Part shown: positions 50,584 through 58,376 of the stretch, in pieces
How the letters are laid out: each line of letters begins with the position of its first letter
Position numbering within the stretch: position 1 is the stretch's first letter
Source: Noviluteimonas sp052115395
GTDB taxonomy: Bacteria; Pseudomonadota; Gammaproteobacteria; Xanthomonadales; Xanthomonadaceae
NCBI GenBank assembly: GCA_052115395.1
Contig: JBFRGO010000002.1
DNA: 64,000 bases
Direction: 5' to 3' (one strand)
Position numbers and translations under genes: made by a program
Notes under the pieces: generated by a model
What the model was told of the DNA's origin: nothing
The model's database searches: none
The model's input: the letters and a program-made list of their open reading frames with translations, nothing else

Positions 50584-51075
50584 TCAATCACGCAACGCGT
50601 TGCGCGCGATGAACGCGCACGCGATGCCGATCGCCACGTGCACGACGATGCTCGCCATCGTCCACGCGGTGAAGCGGATCGGCGAAGGCCCGGCCGCCGA
50701 CAGCGGCACGATCACGAGATTCATCGCCGCGTACAGGCACAGCCCGTAGGCCGATCCCCAGCGCCAGGGGCGCCGCATGAGGGACGGCGAACGCGAGGCG
50801 ACCAGCGCATAGGCGAGCACCATGCACGCGGCGATGAAGTAGTGCGCGATCACGCCGACCGCCGCGGTGCGCAGCCCGCCATCGAAACTCGCCTCGCCGT
50901 ACACGCCGGCGGCGATCGACTGGAGGATGCGCACCGGCGGCACCGACGCCGCGATCGCCCACCATGTGCAGGCGAACACCAGGTCGAACGTCCCCACCGC
51001 CAACCCACCCAACAGCACGCGGCGGAGTTGGAGGCGGGGTGGGGAAACCTGCAGGTCGGCGTACAGTCGCGTCAT
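50584..51075 (-). CDS. Small integral membrane protein, paralogue 1
   Basis: A 163-residue protein with four predicted helices. It shares with the gene at 51636-52151 the pattern F-(D)-L-x-F-A-x-x-x-W/Y followed by VPPVRI-x-Q-x-IA and a glycine-rich (A/G)-x-AYG turn, so the two are related. The family resembles small YagU/DUF1440-like membrane proteins, but I cannot name it surely. Its ATG overlaps the stop of the secreted protein gene by four bases, so the two are coupled. Confidence 0.7.
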   Translation of the reverse strand: MTRLYADLQVSPPRLQLRRVLLGGLAVGTFDLVFACTWWAIAASVPPVRILQSIAAGVYGEASFDGGLRTAAVGVIAHYFIAACMVLAYALVASRSPSLMRRPWRWGSAYGLCLYAAMNLVIVPLSAAGPSPIRFTAWTMASIVVHVAIGIACAFIARNALRD

Positions 51076-51533
51076 TGCGTGCAGAGCGTTCCGGTGATTT
51101 CGGTGGTGACGACCGGACCGGTCGTGCCGAAGACGAACAACTCGCCGGTGGCGCCCGCGTAACGGCCCGTGCCCGAGACGACCGCGTGGTGCGCGATCAC
51201 GCGCCCCGTGCCGGTGATGCCCGCTTCGCGCATGACCAGGGTGCCGTCGCGCAATTCGTAACGGAACGGACCGCTGTAGGGCGTCCACTCGGGCGAGGTG
51301 GACGCCGGCGTGCCCACGCCGTCGGCGCGGAAATGCGATGTGCCGCGAAATCCGTGGTTGCCTTCGACTTCACCGAGGAAGCACGAGGGCTCGCCGGCAT
51401 CGCATCCGGTGGTGACGCGCACCTCGGTCATGTCGGCGTGGATGGACTTGCAGTTCTCCTGCGGGCCGGCGAGGGCCGCAGGTGCGATGGCGAGTGTGCA
51501 CAGCGCCACCGCGAAGGCGATTGCATGCGTCAT
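51072..51533 (-). CDS. Secreted protein with an allene-oxide-cyclase/dirigent-like barrel pattern
   Basis: A 153-residue exported protein: signal peptide (1-22, APAALA), then a beta-rich domain. The C-terminal pattern GTGRYAGATGELFVFGTTG and VVTTEITGTLC resembles the Y-x-GA-x-G signature of AOC/dirigent-like barrels found in secreted actinobacterial and proteobacterial proteins. Four cysteines (two in C-x6-C-type pairs) could form disulfides. GGAGA five bases before the ATG at 51533 supports this start. No enzymatic role can be assigned. It lies between the two related membrane protein genes. Confidence 0.6.
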   Translation of the reverse strand: MTHAIAFAVALCTLAIAPAALAGPQENCKSIHADMTEVRVTTGCDAGEPSCFLGEVEGNHGFRGTSHFRADGVGTPASTSPEWTPYSGPFRYELRDGTLVMREAGITGTGRVIAHHAVVSGTGRYAGATGELFVFGTTGPVVTTEITGTLCTQ

Positions 51534-51635
51534 GGCTGTCTCCGAATCCGGCGAACCGATCGCCGGTGGAACGCATGCTTGGTCTTGTGCGTGGTCCCCC
51601 GCGAGCACCGCCTGCGCGGTGCGCGAGGGAACCAA

Positions 51636-52151
51636 TCAACGTGCGTGTGCGCGTGCGATCGTGGCGCAGCCGATCCCGATGCCGGCGAACGTCGCCAGGC
51701 ACGCGATCGTCCACGACAGCGGCGCGCTGCTGGTGCGCGCGGTCGCCGCCGAGAAGTACGGCACGATCACTTCGAACAGCAGGCCATACATCGCCATGCC
51801 GTACGCACTGCCCGCGATCCACGCATGTCGATGCAGTTGCGGCCAGCGCGTGGTCAGCCACATGTAGCCGGCGACCATCGCCGCCACCGTCGCGCAATAC
51901 AACAACGCGCCGGCGATCGCGGCATCGACGCCACCAGCATGCGCGGCATGCGAACCGACGACCCACGAGGCGATGCCTTGCCCGATGCGCACCGGCGGGA
52001 CGCCCGCATACAGGAACCAGTACAGGGAGGCGAAGGCCAGGTCGGCCAGCGCGAATGCACTGCCGCCGAGCGCAATGGACGCCCAGGCCGGCCAGGCGCG
52101 CGGTGCTTCAGAAAGGGCCGGAGAGTGGGACCAGGCAGACCGTACGTGCAT
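51636..52151 (-). CDS. Small integral membrane protein, paralogue 2
   Basis: A 171-residue protein with four predicted helices after a 25-residue N-terminal segment. It is related to the gene at 50584-51075 (VPPVRIGQGIASWVVGS, IAGSAYGMAMYGLLFEVIVP). The sequence is divergent, so duplication is old. It is transcribed divergently from the MocR regulator, and the 108-base gap holds two palindromes. Regulation of this gene, and perhaps the two behind it, by that MocR protein is likely (inference). The gap to the next gene is 102 bases. Confidence 0.7.
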   Translation of the reverse strand: MHVRSAWSHSPALSEAPRAWPAWASIALGGSAFALADLAFASLYWFLYAGVPPVRIGQGIASWVVGSHAAHAGGVDAAIAGALLYCATVAAMVAGYMWLTTRWPQLHRHAWIAGSAYGMAMYGLLFEVIVPYFSAATARTSSAPLSWTIACLATFAGIGIGCATIARAHAR

Positions 52152-52195
52152 GGCGGACCTCGTGCAGGCAGGATTGGCCTCATCACACGCCCGTG

Positions 52196-52244
52196 GATTG
52201 GCACTGGCAAGGGCCAATCGACCGGGCCGGAATGGGGCCATTCC
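52196..52244. promoter_or_regulatory. Two palindromes in the divergent MocR/membrane-protein gap
   Basis: GATTGGC (52196-52202) pairs with GCCAATC (52213-52219), and GGAATGG (52229-52235) pairs with CCATTCC (52238-52244). A further ATTGGC lies at 52173. They are positioned to control both divergent genes; MocR proteins commonly bind repeats in such gaps. Confidence 0.5.
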
Positions 52245-52259
52245 CTCCGGAGGTCGGCC

Positions 52260-53699
52260 ATGCACCTGCAACTCGACGGACGCGGTCCCCTGCATGCGCA
52301 ACTCACCCGCGCGCTGAAGACCGCCCTGGCCGGCGGCCGCCTCGGCCAGGGCAGCCGCTTGCCGCCGACCCGTGCGCTGGCCCGCGACCTCGGCCTGTCG
52401 CGCAACACCGTGCTGACCGCCTACGAACAACTGCGCGCCGAGGGATTCATGGCCGCGCGCGTGGGGTCGGGGAGTTTCGTTTCGGCGCCCTTGCTGACCG
52501 AAGCGGCGAACGACGCGCCGCCGGCGATCGCGCCACCGCAAACCGCGTACGCGCGACGCGCACGCAACGCCGACATCCGCCGCCTGCTGCGCAACAAACC
52601 GCGCGAAGCGGTGCGCTTCTCTTTCCAGTACGGCCTGCCGCTGGTGAATCCCGCGCTGACCACCGCGTGGGCGCGCGAACTCGCGCACGCCGCGGCCTAC
52701 ACCGCGCCGGACTATCCCGACCCGCAGGGCCTGCCCGCATTGCGCGAAGCGATCTGCGATTACCTCGCGCGCCGTCGTGGCGTGCAGGCGGTGCCGGACG
52801 ATGTGCTCATCGTCGGCGGCACGCAGCAGGCGGTGTCGCTCGCCGCGCGCATCCTGCTCGACGCCGGCGACCTGGCGGTGGTCGAAGAACCGCAGTACTT
52901 CGCGCTGCGCAAAGTGCTGCAGATCCACGGCGCGCGCCTGCATGGCGCGGATGTCGATGAAGATGGGTTGCGCCCGGATCGATTGCCCGCCGATTCGCCG
53001 CGCATGATCTGCGTGACGCCGTCGCATCAATTCCCCGGCGGCTCGGTGTTGTCGCTGTCGCGACGGCTGGAATTGCTGCAGTACGCACGCATGCACGACA
53101 GCTGGATCTTCGAGGACGACTACGACGGCGAGTTCCGTTACGACACGCAACCGCTCGCCGCGCTGCGCTCGCTCGATCGCGATGGGCGCGTGATGTACGT
53201 CGGCACGTTCTCCAAGACCTTGTTCCCGTCCTTGCGGCTGGGATACATCGTGATGCCGCCGGCGTTGCGCGAGGATCTGGTCACCGCGAAGTGGGCGCAG
53301 GATTTCGGCAGTTCGGCGATCGAGCAGGCGGCGCTCGCGCGCTTCATGGCCGGCGGTGGATTCGAACGCCACCTGCGTCGCAGCGCGCGCACCTTGCAGG
53401 AGCGGCGCACGCTGTTGCTCGACGGATTGCGCGAAGTCGGGAAGGGGCGCCTGGAGATCGCCGATTCGCACGCCGGCATGCACGTGGTCGTGTGGTTGAA
53501 GGACAAGTCCGACGCCGCGCTCGATGCGATCCTCGCGCACGGCCAATCGCTCGGCCTGGGCCTGTTCACGCTGCGCCCGCACTATCTGCGGCGGCCGCAG
53601 CGCGCGGGCTTGCTCATGGGCTTTTGCGGTTTGTCGGCCGCGCAGATCCGCGAAGCGATGCCTTTGTTCGAAGCGGTGCTCGACCGCGCTTACGCGTGA
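52260..53699 (+). CDS. MocR/PdxR-type transcriptional regulator (GntR HTH + aminotransferase fold)
   Basis: A 479-residue regulator. The N-terminal winged HTH (about 1-75, SRLPPTRALARDLGLSRNTVLTAYEQLRAEGF) is of GntR type; the rest is a fold-type I aminotransferase domain with the PLP-binding Lys in VGTFSKTLFPSLRLGY, and IVGGTQQAVSLAARIL and FEDDYDGEF. The Lys is intact, so it probably binds PLP. Known members control vitamin B6, taurine or amine metabolism. The target here is more likely the divergent membrane protein gene. An AGG-rich Shine-Dalgarno (GGAGG) lies before the ATG. Confidence 0.92.
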   Translation: MHLQLDGRGPLHAQLTRALKTALAGGRLGQGSRLPPTRALARDLGLSRNTVLTAYEQLRAEGFMAARVGSGSFVSAPLLTEAANDAPPAIAPPQTAYARRARNADIRRLLRNKPREAVRFSFQYGLPLVNPALTTAWARELAHAAAYTAPDYPDPQGLPALREAICDYLARRRGVQAVPDDVLIVGGTQQAVSLAARILLDAGDLAVVEEPQYFALRKVLQIHGARLHGADVDEDGLRPDRLPADSPRMICVTPSHQFPGGSVLSLSRRLELLQYARMHDSWIFEDDYDGEFRYDTQPLAALRSLDRDGRVMYVGTFSKTLFPSLRLGYIVMPPALREDLVTAKWAQDFGSSAIEQAALARFMAGGGFERHLRRSARTLQERRTLLLDGLREVGKGRLEIADSHAGMHVVVWLKDKSDAALDAILAHGQSLGLGLFTLRPHYLRRPQRAGLLMGFCGLSAAQIREAMPLFEAVLDRAYA

Positions 53700-53702
53700 A
53701 GA

Positions 53703-54116
53703 TCAGCGCGAGGCGATCGCCGCGACGAGCAGGCCGAACCCGATCCACGCCCAGTCGGCGGGCGTGTTCGCCAGATGGGTGAGCGTCCATGCGAGCGAGG
53801 GCCCGAGCTTGGTCATCGTTTCGCCGAAGCCGAGCCCGAGCATCCCCGACAGATGCGCCGAAACGATGCCCCATTGCGCGAGCACGATGGCCAGGGCGGT
53901 CGCGGCCACGCCGGTGCCCGTGCGCACCCAGCCACGCGGCTCTCGCCCGAGGCGAAGCAGCCAGGCCGCGTCGAGCGCGGCGATCACCGCCATCCAGCCG
54001 CATTGCGAGGACGTGAACATCGCCGCGGCGACCCAGGCCGCCGCGACCCCGGTGCTGCCGACCAGGGCGAGCGCGGCCCCCATCCATGGAGAATGTTGCG
54101 TTTCCTGTGGCGCCAT
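53703..54116 (-). CDS. Small membrane protein of unknown function
   Basis: A 137-residue hydrophobic protein with four predicted helices (about 11-30, 33-50, 63-85, 108-133). The only charged stretch is LRLGREPRGWVRTG between helices two and three. No family is recognised. The ATG at 54116 is the first one that does not run into the region before sufT. It faces the MocR gene tail to tail (three bases apart) and is divergent from sufT. Confidence 0.6.
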   Translation of the reverse strand: MAPQETQHSPWMGAALALVGSTGVAAAWVAAAMFTSSQCGWMAVIAALDAAWLLRLGREPRGWVRTGTGVAATALAIVLAQWGIVSAHLSGMLGLGFGETMTKLGPSLAWTLTHLANTPADWAWIGFGLLVAAIASR

Positions 54117-54161
54117 CGGGCTCCCCTGCGTGATCGCACAGCATACCGGCCGCGCAGGGCC

Positions 54162-54167
54162 TAGAAT
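54162..54167 (+). promoter_or_regulatory. Probable -10 element of sufT
   Basis: TAGAAT lies 43 bases before the sufT ATG. The same hexamer is used on the other strand before hemA. Confidence 0.4.
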
Positions 54168-54210
54168 GCACGGCCTTGCGGCGCACGCCGCACGCCCCCA
54201 CTTGTATCGC

Positions 54211-54762
54211 ATGTATTCCCGCAGCAGCGAACCCGTCCGCTTCGAGCGCGATTGCGCCGTCGTCCTCGTGCCGCAAGGTGAAGAAGTCACCTTGCCCGCG
54301 GGCAGCATCGGTTACATCACGCAGGCGCTCGGTGGCAGCTACACCGTTTTCGTCGAAGGCAATCTGTTCCGCGTGGCGGGCCGGGATGCCGACGCGATCG
54401 GCAAGGAGCCGCCCGAACCGCTCGAACTGTCCGCCGGTGCCTCCGACGATGAAGTCGAGAAACTGGTGTGGAAGCAATTGCGCACGTGCTTCGACCCCGA
54501 GATCCCGATCAACGTCGTCGACCTGGGCCTGGTGTACGAAGCGACGGTGAAGCCGCGCGAGGACGGCACGCGCGAAGTCGCCATCCGCATGACGCTCACC
54601 GCGCCCGCGTGCGGCATGGGCGACATCCTCGTCGACGATGTGCGCAGCAAGCTGGAAATGATTCCGACGGTGACCGAGGCGGACGTCGAATTGGTCTTCG
54701 ACCCGCCGTGGAACCGGATGATGATGTCCGAGGCGGCGCGCCTCGAGACGGGCATGCTGTAA
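54211..54762 (+). CDS. sufT: SufT-type iron-sulfur cluster assembly protein
   Basis: A 183-residue protein. The N-terminal 75 residues form the SufT-specific part (FERDCAVVLVPQGEEVTLPAGSIGYITQALGGSYTV, written in part), and the remainder is a MIP18/DUF59 domain with DPEIPINVVDLGLVYE, the conserved Cys in LTAPACGMG and FDPPWNRMMMSEAARLETG. It helps load Fe-S clusters into target enzymes. The ATG at 54211 gives the usual N-terminus. It stands apart from any suf operon here and ends six bases before the convergent asparaginase-like gene. Confidence 0.92.
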   Translation: MYSRSSEPVRFERDCAVVLVPQGEEVTLPAGSIGYITQALGGSYTVFVEGNLFRVAGRDADAIGKEPPEPLELSAGASDDEVEKLVWKQLRTCFDPEIPINVVDLGLVYEATVKPREDGTREVAIRMTLTAPACGMGDILVDDVRSKLEMIPTVTEADVELVFDPPWNRMMMSEAARLETGML

Positions 54763-54768
54763 CGCCCG

Positions 54769-55254
54769 TCAGATATCTTCGAACTTGTTCGCCGCGACGT
54801 TCTTGCGCACCTTGTGGATGTCCCACACGCGGCCGTTCATCGCGATGTAGACGCCCGGCGGCAGGCATTGCACCGCACCCACCGCGGTGCCCACGTTGAA
54901 TTCGGCATCCGAGCCGCGGAAGCGCGCGGGGCTCAGCGCGCCCGTCAGCACGATGGTGCGATCGGTCAGCGATTCGAGCACCTGCGCGGTTTCGACCATC
55001 GTGTCGGTGCCGTGCGTGACCAGCACGTGCTTCGCCGGTTGCGCGGCGATCGTCGCGCGGATCAACTCGCGGTCTTCCTGCGAGATGTGCAGCGAATCCT
55101 TGCGGATGATCGGGATCACGTTGAACTGGAACGCGACGCCGAGCTCGCGCAGGATGCCGCCGATCTGCGGCTCGCCGATCTGGTAATCCGACTTGTCGTC
55201 GAAGTAGATCTTGTCGATCGTGCCGCCGGTGGTGACGATGCAGAGATGGTCCAT
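54769..55254 (-). CDS. Short single-domain asparaginase-like protein
   Basis: A 161-residue protein equal to the N-terminal domain of type I/II L-asparaginases. It keeps the catalytic TTGGTIDK (8-15) with its nucleophilic Thr and the second motif VTHGTDTMVETA (83-86 HGTD). The usual C-terminal domain that completes the dimer site is absent, and the region downstream is the convergent sufT. Short asparaginase-domain proteins of this size are common in xanthomonads, so this is probably a real short form rather than a fragment. Activity on asparagine is uncertain. Confidence 0.85.
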   Translation of the reverse strand: MDHLCIVTTGGTIDKIYFDDKSDYQIGEPQIGGILRELGVAFQFNVIPIIRKDSLHISQEDRELIRATIAAQPAKHVLVTHGTDTMVETAQVLESLTDRTIVLTGALSPARFRGSDAEFNVGTAVGAVQCLPPGVYIAMNGRVWDIHKVRKNVAANKFEDI

Positions 55255-55273
55255 GGGCGGCGATTATAAGTGT

Positions 55274-55600
55274 CTAGCGGCGTCCGCCGAAGCGCGCCTG
55301 CAACCCCGGCAGCGTGGCGCCGGCGAAGACCACGAGCGCGAGCACGATCTCGATCAGCGCCAGTTCCCGATGGTCCGGCCGCGACCAGGCCACCATCACG
55401 CCGTGCGAGAACCAGCCCAGCGAGAACAGCCCCGCCCAGAACGCCGGCTTCTGCCCGCCGTTCCAGTTCAGTGCGGCGAGCACCAGCGGCGGCCCGGCGA
55501 ACCACGCCAACGCGTGCCAGCCTTCGGGCAGGAACCAGAACACGAACAGCGCGACCAGGCCGAACAGGCCGGCAAGCAACACGCGTGTGGGAAAACTCAT
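55274..55600 (-). CDS. DUF2069 membrane protein
   Basis: A 108-residue inner-membrane protein with four predicted helices and the DUF2069 pattern (WFLPEGWHALAWFAGPPLVLAALNWNGGQKPAFWAGLFSLGWFSHGV, seen in parts). Function is unknown. Its ATG overlaps the stop of the wrbA-like gene by four bases, a conserved neighbourhood in gammaproteobacteria. Confidence 0.88.
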   Translation of the reverse strand: MSFPTRVLLAGLFGLVALFVFWFLPEGWHALAWFAGPPLVLAALNWNGGQKPAFWAGLFSLGWFSHGVMVAWSRPDHRELALIEIVLALVVFAGATLPGLQARFGGRR

Positions 55601-56202
55601 GCCGCGCTCCCGTCGAACAATTTCCGCGCCAGTTCCGCCACGCGCCGACCGAGTGCGCGCGCCAGTTGCGCTTCCTCGTCGCTGGGGCGGGGATCGTCCT
55701 GCATGCCGGCATGATGGCTCGCGCCGTAGGGCGTGCCGCCGGTGCGCGTGGAATTCAGCCCCGGCTCGGTGTACGGCAGACCGGTGATCACGCAACCGTG
55801 GTGCAGCAAGGGCAACATCATCGAGAGCAGGGTGGCCTCCTGTCCGCCGTGCAGCGTGGCGGTGGAGGTGAAGACCGCCGCGGGTTTTCCGACCAGCGTG
55901 CCGCTCGCCCATTCGGCGCCCAGGCCATCGATGAAATGCTTCAACGGCGCGGCCATGATCCCGAAACGCGTCGGGCTGCCCAAGATCAGGCCCGCGCATT
56001 GCGCGAGGTCGTTGCGATGCACGTAGGGCGCGCCCTCGTCGGGCTCCGGAGGCGCCGCGACTTCGGTCACCGGCGCCACAGGCGGCACGCAACGCAGCCG
56101 CGCGGCCATGCCGTCGACTTCCTCGACCCCGCGCGCGACCTGTCGCGCAAGCCGCGCGACAGAGCCGCCACGGCTGTAATACAGCACCAGCACTTCGGGC
56201 AT
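55597..56202 (-). CDS. WrbA-family NAD(P)H:quinone oxidoreductase
   Basis: A 201-residue flavodoxin-fold enzyme that reduces quinones by two electrons. The FMN-binding loop LVLYYSRGGSVARLA (about 5-19), the GSPTRFGIMAAPLKHFID segment, TSTATLHGGQEATLLSM and the late GGTPYGASHHAG are typical of WrbA. A strong GGAGGT seven bases before the ATG at 56202 fixes the start. It is coupled to the DUF2069 gene. Confidence 0.93.
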   Translation of the reverse strand: MPEVLVLYYSRGGSVARLARQVARGVEEVDGMAARLRCVPPVAPVTEVAAPPEPDEGAPYVHRNDLAQCAGLILGSPTRFGIMAAPLKHFIDGLGAEWASGTLVGKPAAVFTSTATLHGGQEATLLSMMLPLLHHGCVITGLPYTEPGLNSTRTGGTPYGASHHAGMQDDPRPSDEEAQLARALGRRVAELARKLFDGSAA

Positions 56203-56241
56203 CGGACCACCTCCGTTGCGCAGGATAGCCGAGCGGTGGGG

Positions 56242-56247
56242 TAGGCT
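56242..56247 (+). promoter_or_regulatory. Probable -10 element of yihY (leaderless geometry)
   Basis: TAGGCT is followed after seven bases by the ATG, as at folA and prmC. Transcription would begin at the start codon. There is no Shine-Dalgarno in between. Confidence 0.4.
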
Positions 56248-56254
56248 TCGGCGG

Positions 56255-57520
56255 ATGGAGCCCCTGGACACCGTTTATCGCTGGACCGGATACCTGCGCG
56301 ACCGCCATCGCCTGGGCACGTTCTTCCGTTTCCTCTGGAACCGGTTCATGGGCGACAACCTGTTCCAGGCCGCGGGCGCGCTGTCGTATACGACGGTATT
56401 CGCGCTGGTGCCGCTGTTCGTCGTGGGCTTCGGCGTGTTGTCGGCCTTCCCGGTGTTCGACTTGTGGCGCGATCGCCTGGTCGACTACATCTTCTCGAAC
56501 TTCGTGCCGAGCTCGGCGCGCGCGGTGGAAGCCTACCTGCGCCAGTTCTCCGCGAACGCGGGGCAACTCACCGCGGCGGGCATCGTGGCCCTGGTCGTCT
56601 CCTTGCTGATCACCTTGAACAGCGTGGAGATGACCTTCAACCAGATCTGGCGCGTGCCGACGGCGCGGCCGAAGTTCGCGCGCTTTTTGGTGTACTGGAC
56701 GGTGTTCACGCTCGGCGCGCTGGTGGCGGCGACGAGCCTGGCGTTGTCCTCGCGTTTCTTCGCGATGGCGATGTTCGAAACGCAGGCGGGCCAGTGGCTG
56801 GAACAAGTGCTCGTGCGCGCCACGCCCTTCGTCATCGAACTGCTGGCCTTCGCCACCGTGTTCAAGGTGGTGCCGCATCGCACCGTGTTGTGGCGGCATG
56901 CGTTCGCGGGCGCGTTCCTCGCGGCGGTGTTGTTCGAAGGCGTGAAGTTGTGGCTCGGCGTGTTCATCGGCAACTTCAGCAGCTACGGCAAGGTGTACGG
57001 CACGCTCGCGTTCCTGCCGATCTTCCTGGTGTGGATCTATTTGGGGTGGACGTCGATCCTGCTGGGCGCTTCGTTCGCCGCGTCGATGTCCTCGTTCCGC
57101 TACCAGCCGGCCTCCATGCGCCTGCCGGTCGGATACGAGATGTACGGATTGCTGCGCATGCTCGGCCGTTTCCACGCGGCGCGCGCGCAGGGCAAGGGCC
57201 TGCACAGCCAGGAAATCCAGGCGCTCGAACCGGTGCTCACCGATTCGATGGTGCAGGAGATGCTCGGCCAGTTGTGCCTGATCGGCTTGATCAGCCGCGC
57301 CGAGAGCGGCGAGTGGCTGCTGGCGCGCGATCTCGACGATCTGACGATGGGCGAACTTTACGAGGCCTGCCAACTCCGGATTCCCGTGGCCGAAGCGCAT
57401 GTTCCGATGCGCGAGGATGCGCTGGGCCAGCGCGCGTACCATACGCTCGACGAGCTGCGGCTCCCGCTGCGCGACCTGTTGAAGAAGAAGGTGTCTTCGA
57501 TCTATGACTCACCGAAATAA
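56255..57520 (+). CDS. YihY/BrkB family inner-membrane protein
   Basis: A 421-residue protein: six predicted helices in the YihY/BrkB domain (about 20-290; FMGDNLFQAAGALSYTTVFALVPLF, SYGKVYGTLAFLPIFLVWIYLGW) and a cytosolic winged-helix-like C-terminus (about 300-421, LTDSMVQEMLGQLCLIGLISR). The family was once called tRNA-processing RNase BN in error; its role is unknown. The start at 56255 has no Shine-Dalgarno and follows a -10-like element by seven bases. Its 3' end overlaps the TlpA-like gene by 17 bases. Confidence 0.9.
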   Translation: MEPLDTVYRWTGYLRDRHRLGTFFRFLWNRFMGDNLFQAAGALSYTTVFALVPLFVVGFGVLSAFPVFDLWRDRLVDYIFSNFVPSSARAVEAYLRQFSANAGQLTAAGIVALVVSLLITLNSVEMTFNQIWRVPTARPKFARFLVYWTVFTLGALVAATSLALSSRFFAMAMFETQAGQWLEQVLVRATPFVIELLAFATVFKVVPHRTVLWRHAFAGAFLAAVLFEGVKLWLGVFIGNFSSYGKVYGTLAFLPIFLVWIYLGWTSILLGASFAASMSSFRYQPASMRLPVGYEMYGLLRMLGRFHAARAQGKGLHSQEIQALEPVLTDSMVQEMLGQLCLIGLISRAESGEWLLARDLDDLTMGELYEACQLRIPVAEAHVPMREDALGQRAYHTLDELRLPLRDLLKKKVSSIYDSPK

Positions 57521-58097
57521 ATGCGCGGCGCTCGCCGTCGCGATCGCGATGCTGGCCGCCTGCAAGCAGCCCGCCGCGCCCGAGCCGGCCACCGCGAAGC
57601 CGGCCACGGTCGCCGCACCCGCCACCACCGCGGCGCCCGCAGCGGCCTCGCCGCAGGTCGCCACGACGAAAGACGTGCCGACCTTGTCGATCGCCACCGT
57701 CGACGGCAAGCAGTTCGACCTGGCGGCGCATCGCGGCAAGTGGGTCGTCGTGAACTTCTGGGCCACGTGGTGCAACCCGTGCCTGAAGGAAATGCCGGCG
57801 CTCTCCGCGCTCGACACGATGCGCGAATACATCGAAGTCGTCGGCCTGGCCTACGAAGACACCACGCCGGCGCAGATGCAGGCCTTCCTGAAGAAGCACC
57901 CGGTGTCCTACGCGATCGCGCTGGTCGACGTGTACAACCCGCCGAAGGATTTCGAAACGCCGGCCGGTTTGCCGATGACTTATCTCATCGCGCCCGACGG
58001 CAAGGTCGCCAAGCGCTTCATCGGCCCGGTGGAACCGCACGACATCGAGTCGGCCATCGTCGCCAACGGCGGCCCGCAGCCGCCGAAGGGTGCGTGA
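57504..58097 (+). CDS. TlpA/ResA-like thioredoxin-fold lipoprotein
   Basis: A 197-residue periplasmic oxidoreductase. Signal peptide with lipobox LAAC (lipidated C20), an Ala/Pro-rich linker (about 21-55) and a thioredoxin fold with the redox site WCNPC (C90, C93) and the cis-Pro loop GLPMTYLI. It probably reduces disulfides in the periplasm, as in cytochrome c maturation. It overlaps yihY by 17 bases in another frame and precedes acylphosphatase by one base. Confidence 0.92.
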   Translation: MTHRNKCAALAVAIAMLAACKQPAAPEPATAKPATVAAPATTAAPAAASPQVATTKDVPTLSIATVDGKQFDLAAHRGKWVVVNFWATWCNPCLKEMPALSALDTMREYIEVVGLAYEDTTPAQMQAFLKKHPVSYAIALVDVYNPPKDFETPAGLPMTYLIAPDGKVAKRFIGPVEPHDIESAIVANGGPQPPKGA

Positions 58098-58098
58098 A

Positions 58099-58368
58099 AT
58101 GACCGCCGCGCGCTTCTTCGTCGAAGGGCGCGTGCAGGGCGTGTTCTTTCGTGCGTCGGCGCGGGAGCAGGCGCAGGCCCTCGGCCTGCGCGGCTACGCG
58201 CGCAACCTGCACGACGGCCGCGTGGAGGTGCTCGCGGTCGGCGACGTGCAGGCGGTCGAGCGCCTGGAACAGTGGTTGAAACACGGGCCGCCGGCGGCGC
58301 ACGTCGAACGCCTGGAACGCATCGCTGCCGACGAAGGCGAAGCGGGGCCGGAGTTCGACACGGCCTGA
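58099..58368 (+). CDS. acyP: Acylphosphatase
   Basis: An 89-residue enzyme that hydrolyses acyl phosphates. It has the phosphate loop GRVQGVFFRASAR with the catalytic Arg (about R18) and the catalytic Asn in GYARNLHDGRVEV. This is the full family length. The ATG follows the TlpA-like stop by one base. It ends eight bases before the convergent ppk2. Confidence 0.95.
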   Translation: MTAARFFVEGRVQGVFFRASAREQAQALGLRGYARNLHDGRVEVLAVGDVQAVERLEQWLKHGPPAAHVERLERIAADEGEAGPEFDTA

Positions 58369-58376
58369 GGCCGGCG

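Noticed and set aside
54769..55254. Asparaginase pseudogene by truncation
   Set aside because: No remnant of the C-terminal domain follows, the end is clean, and short forms of this size are known in related bacteria.
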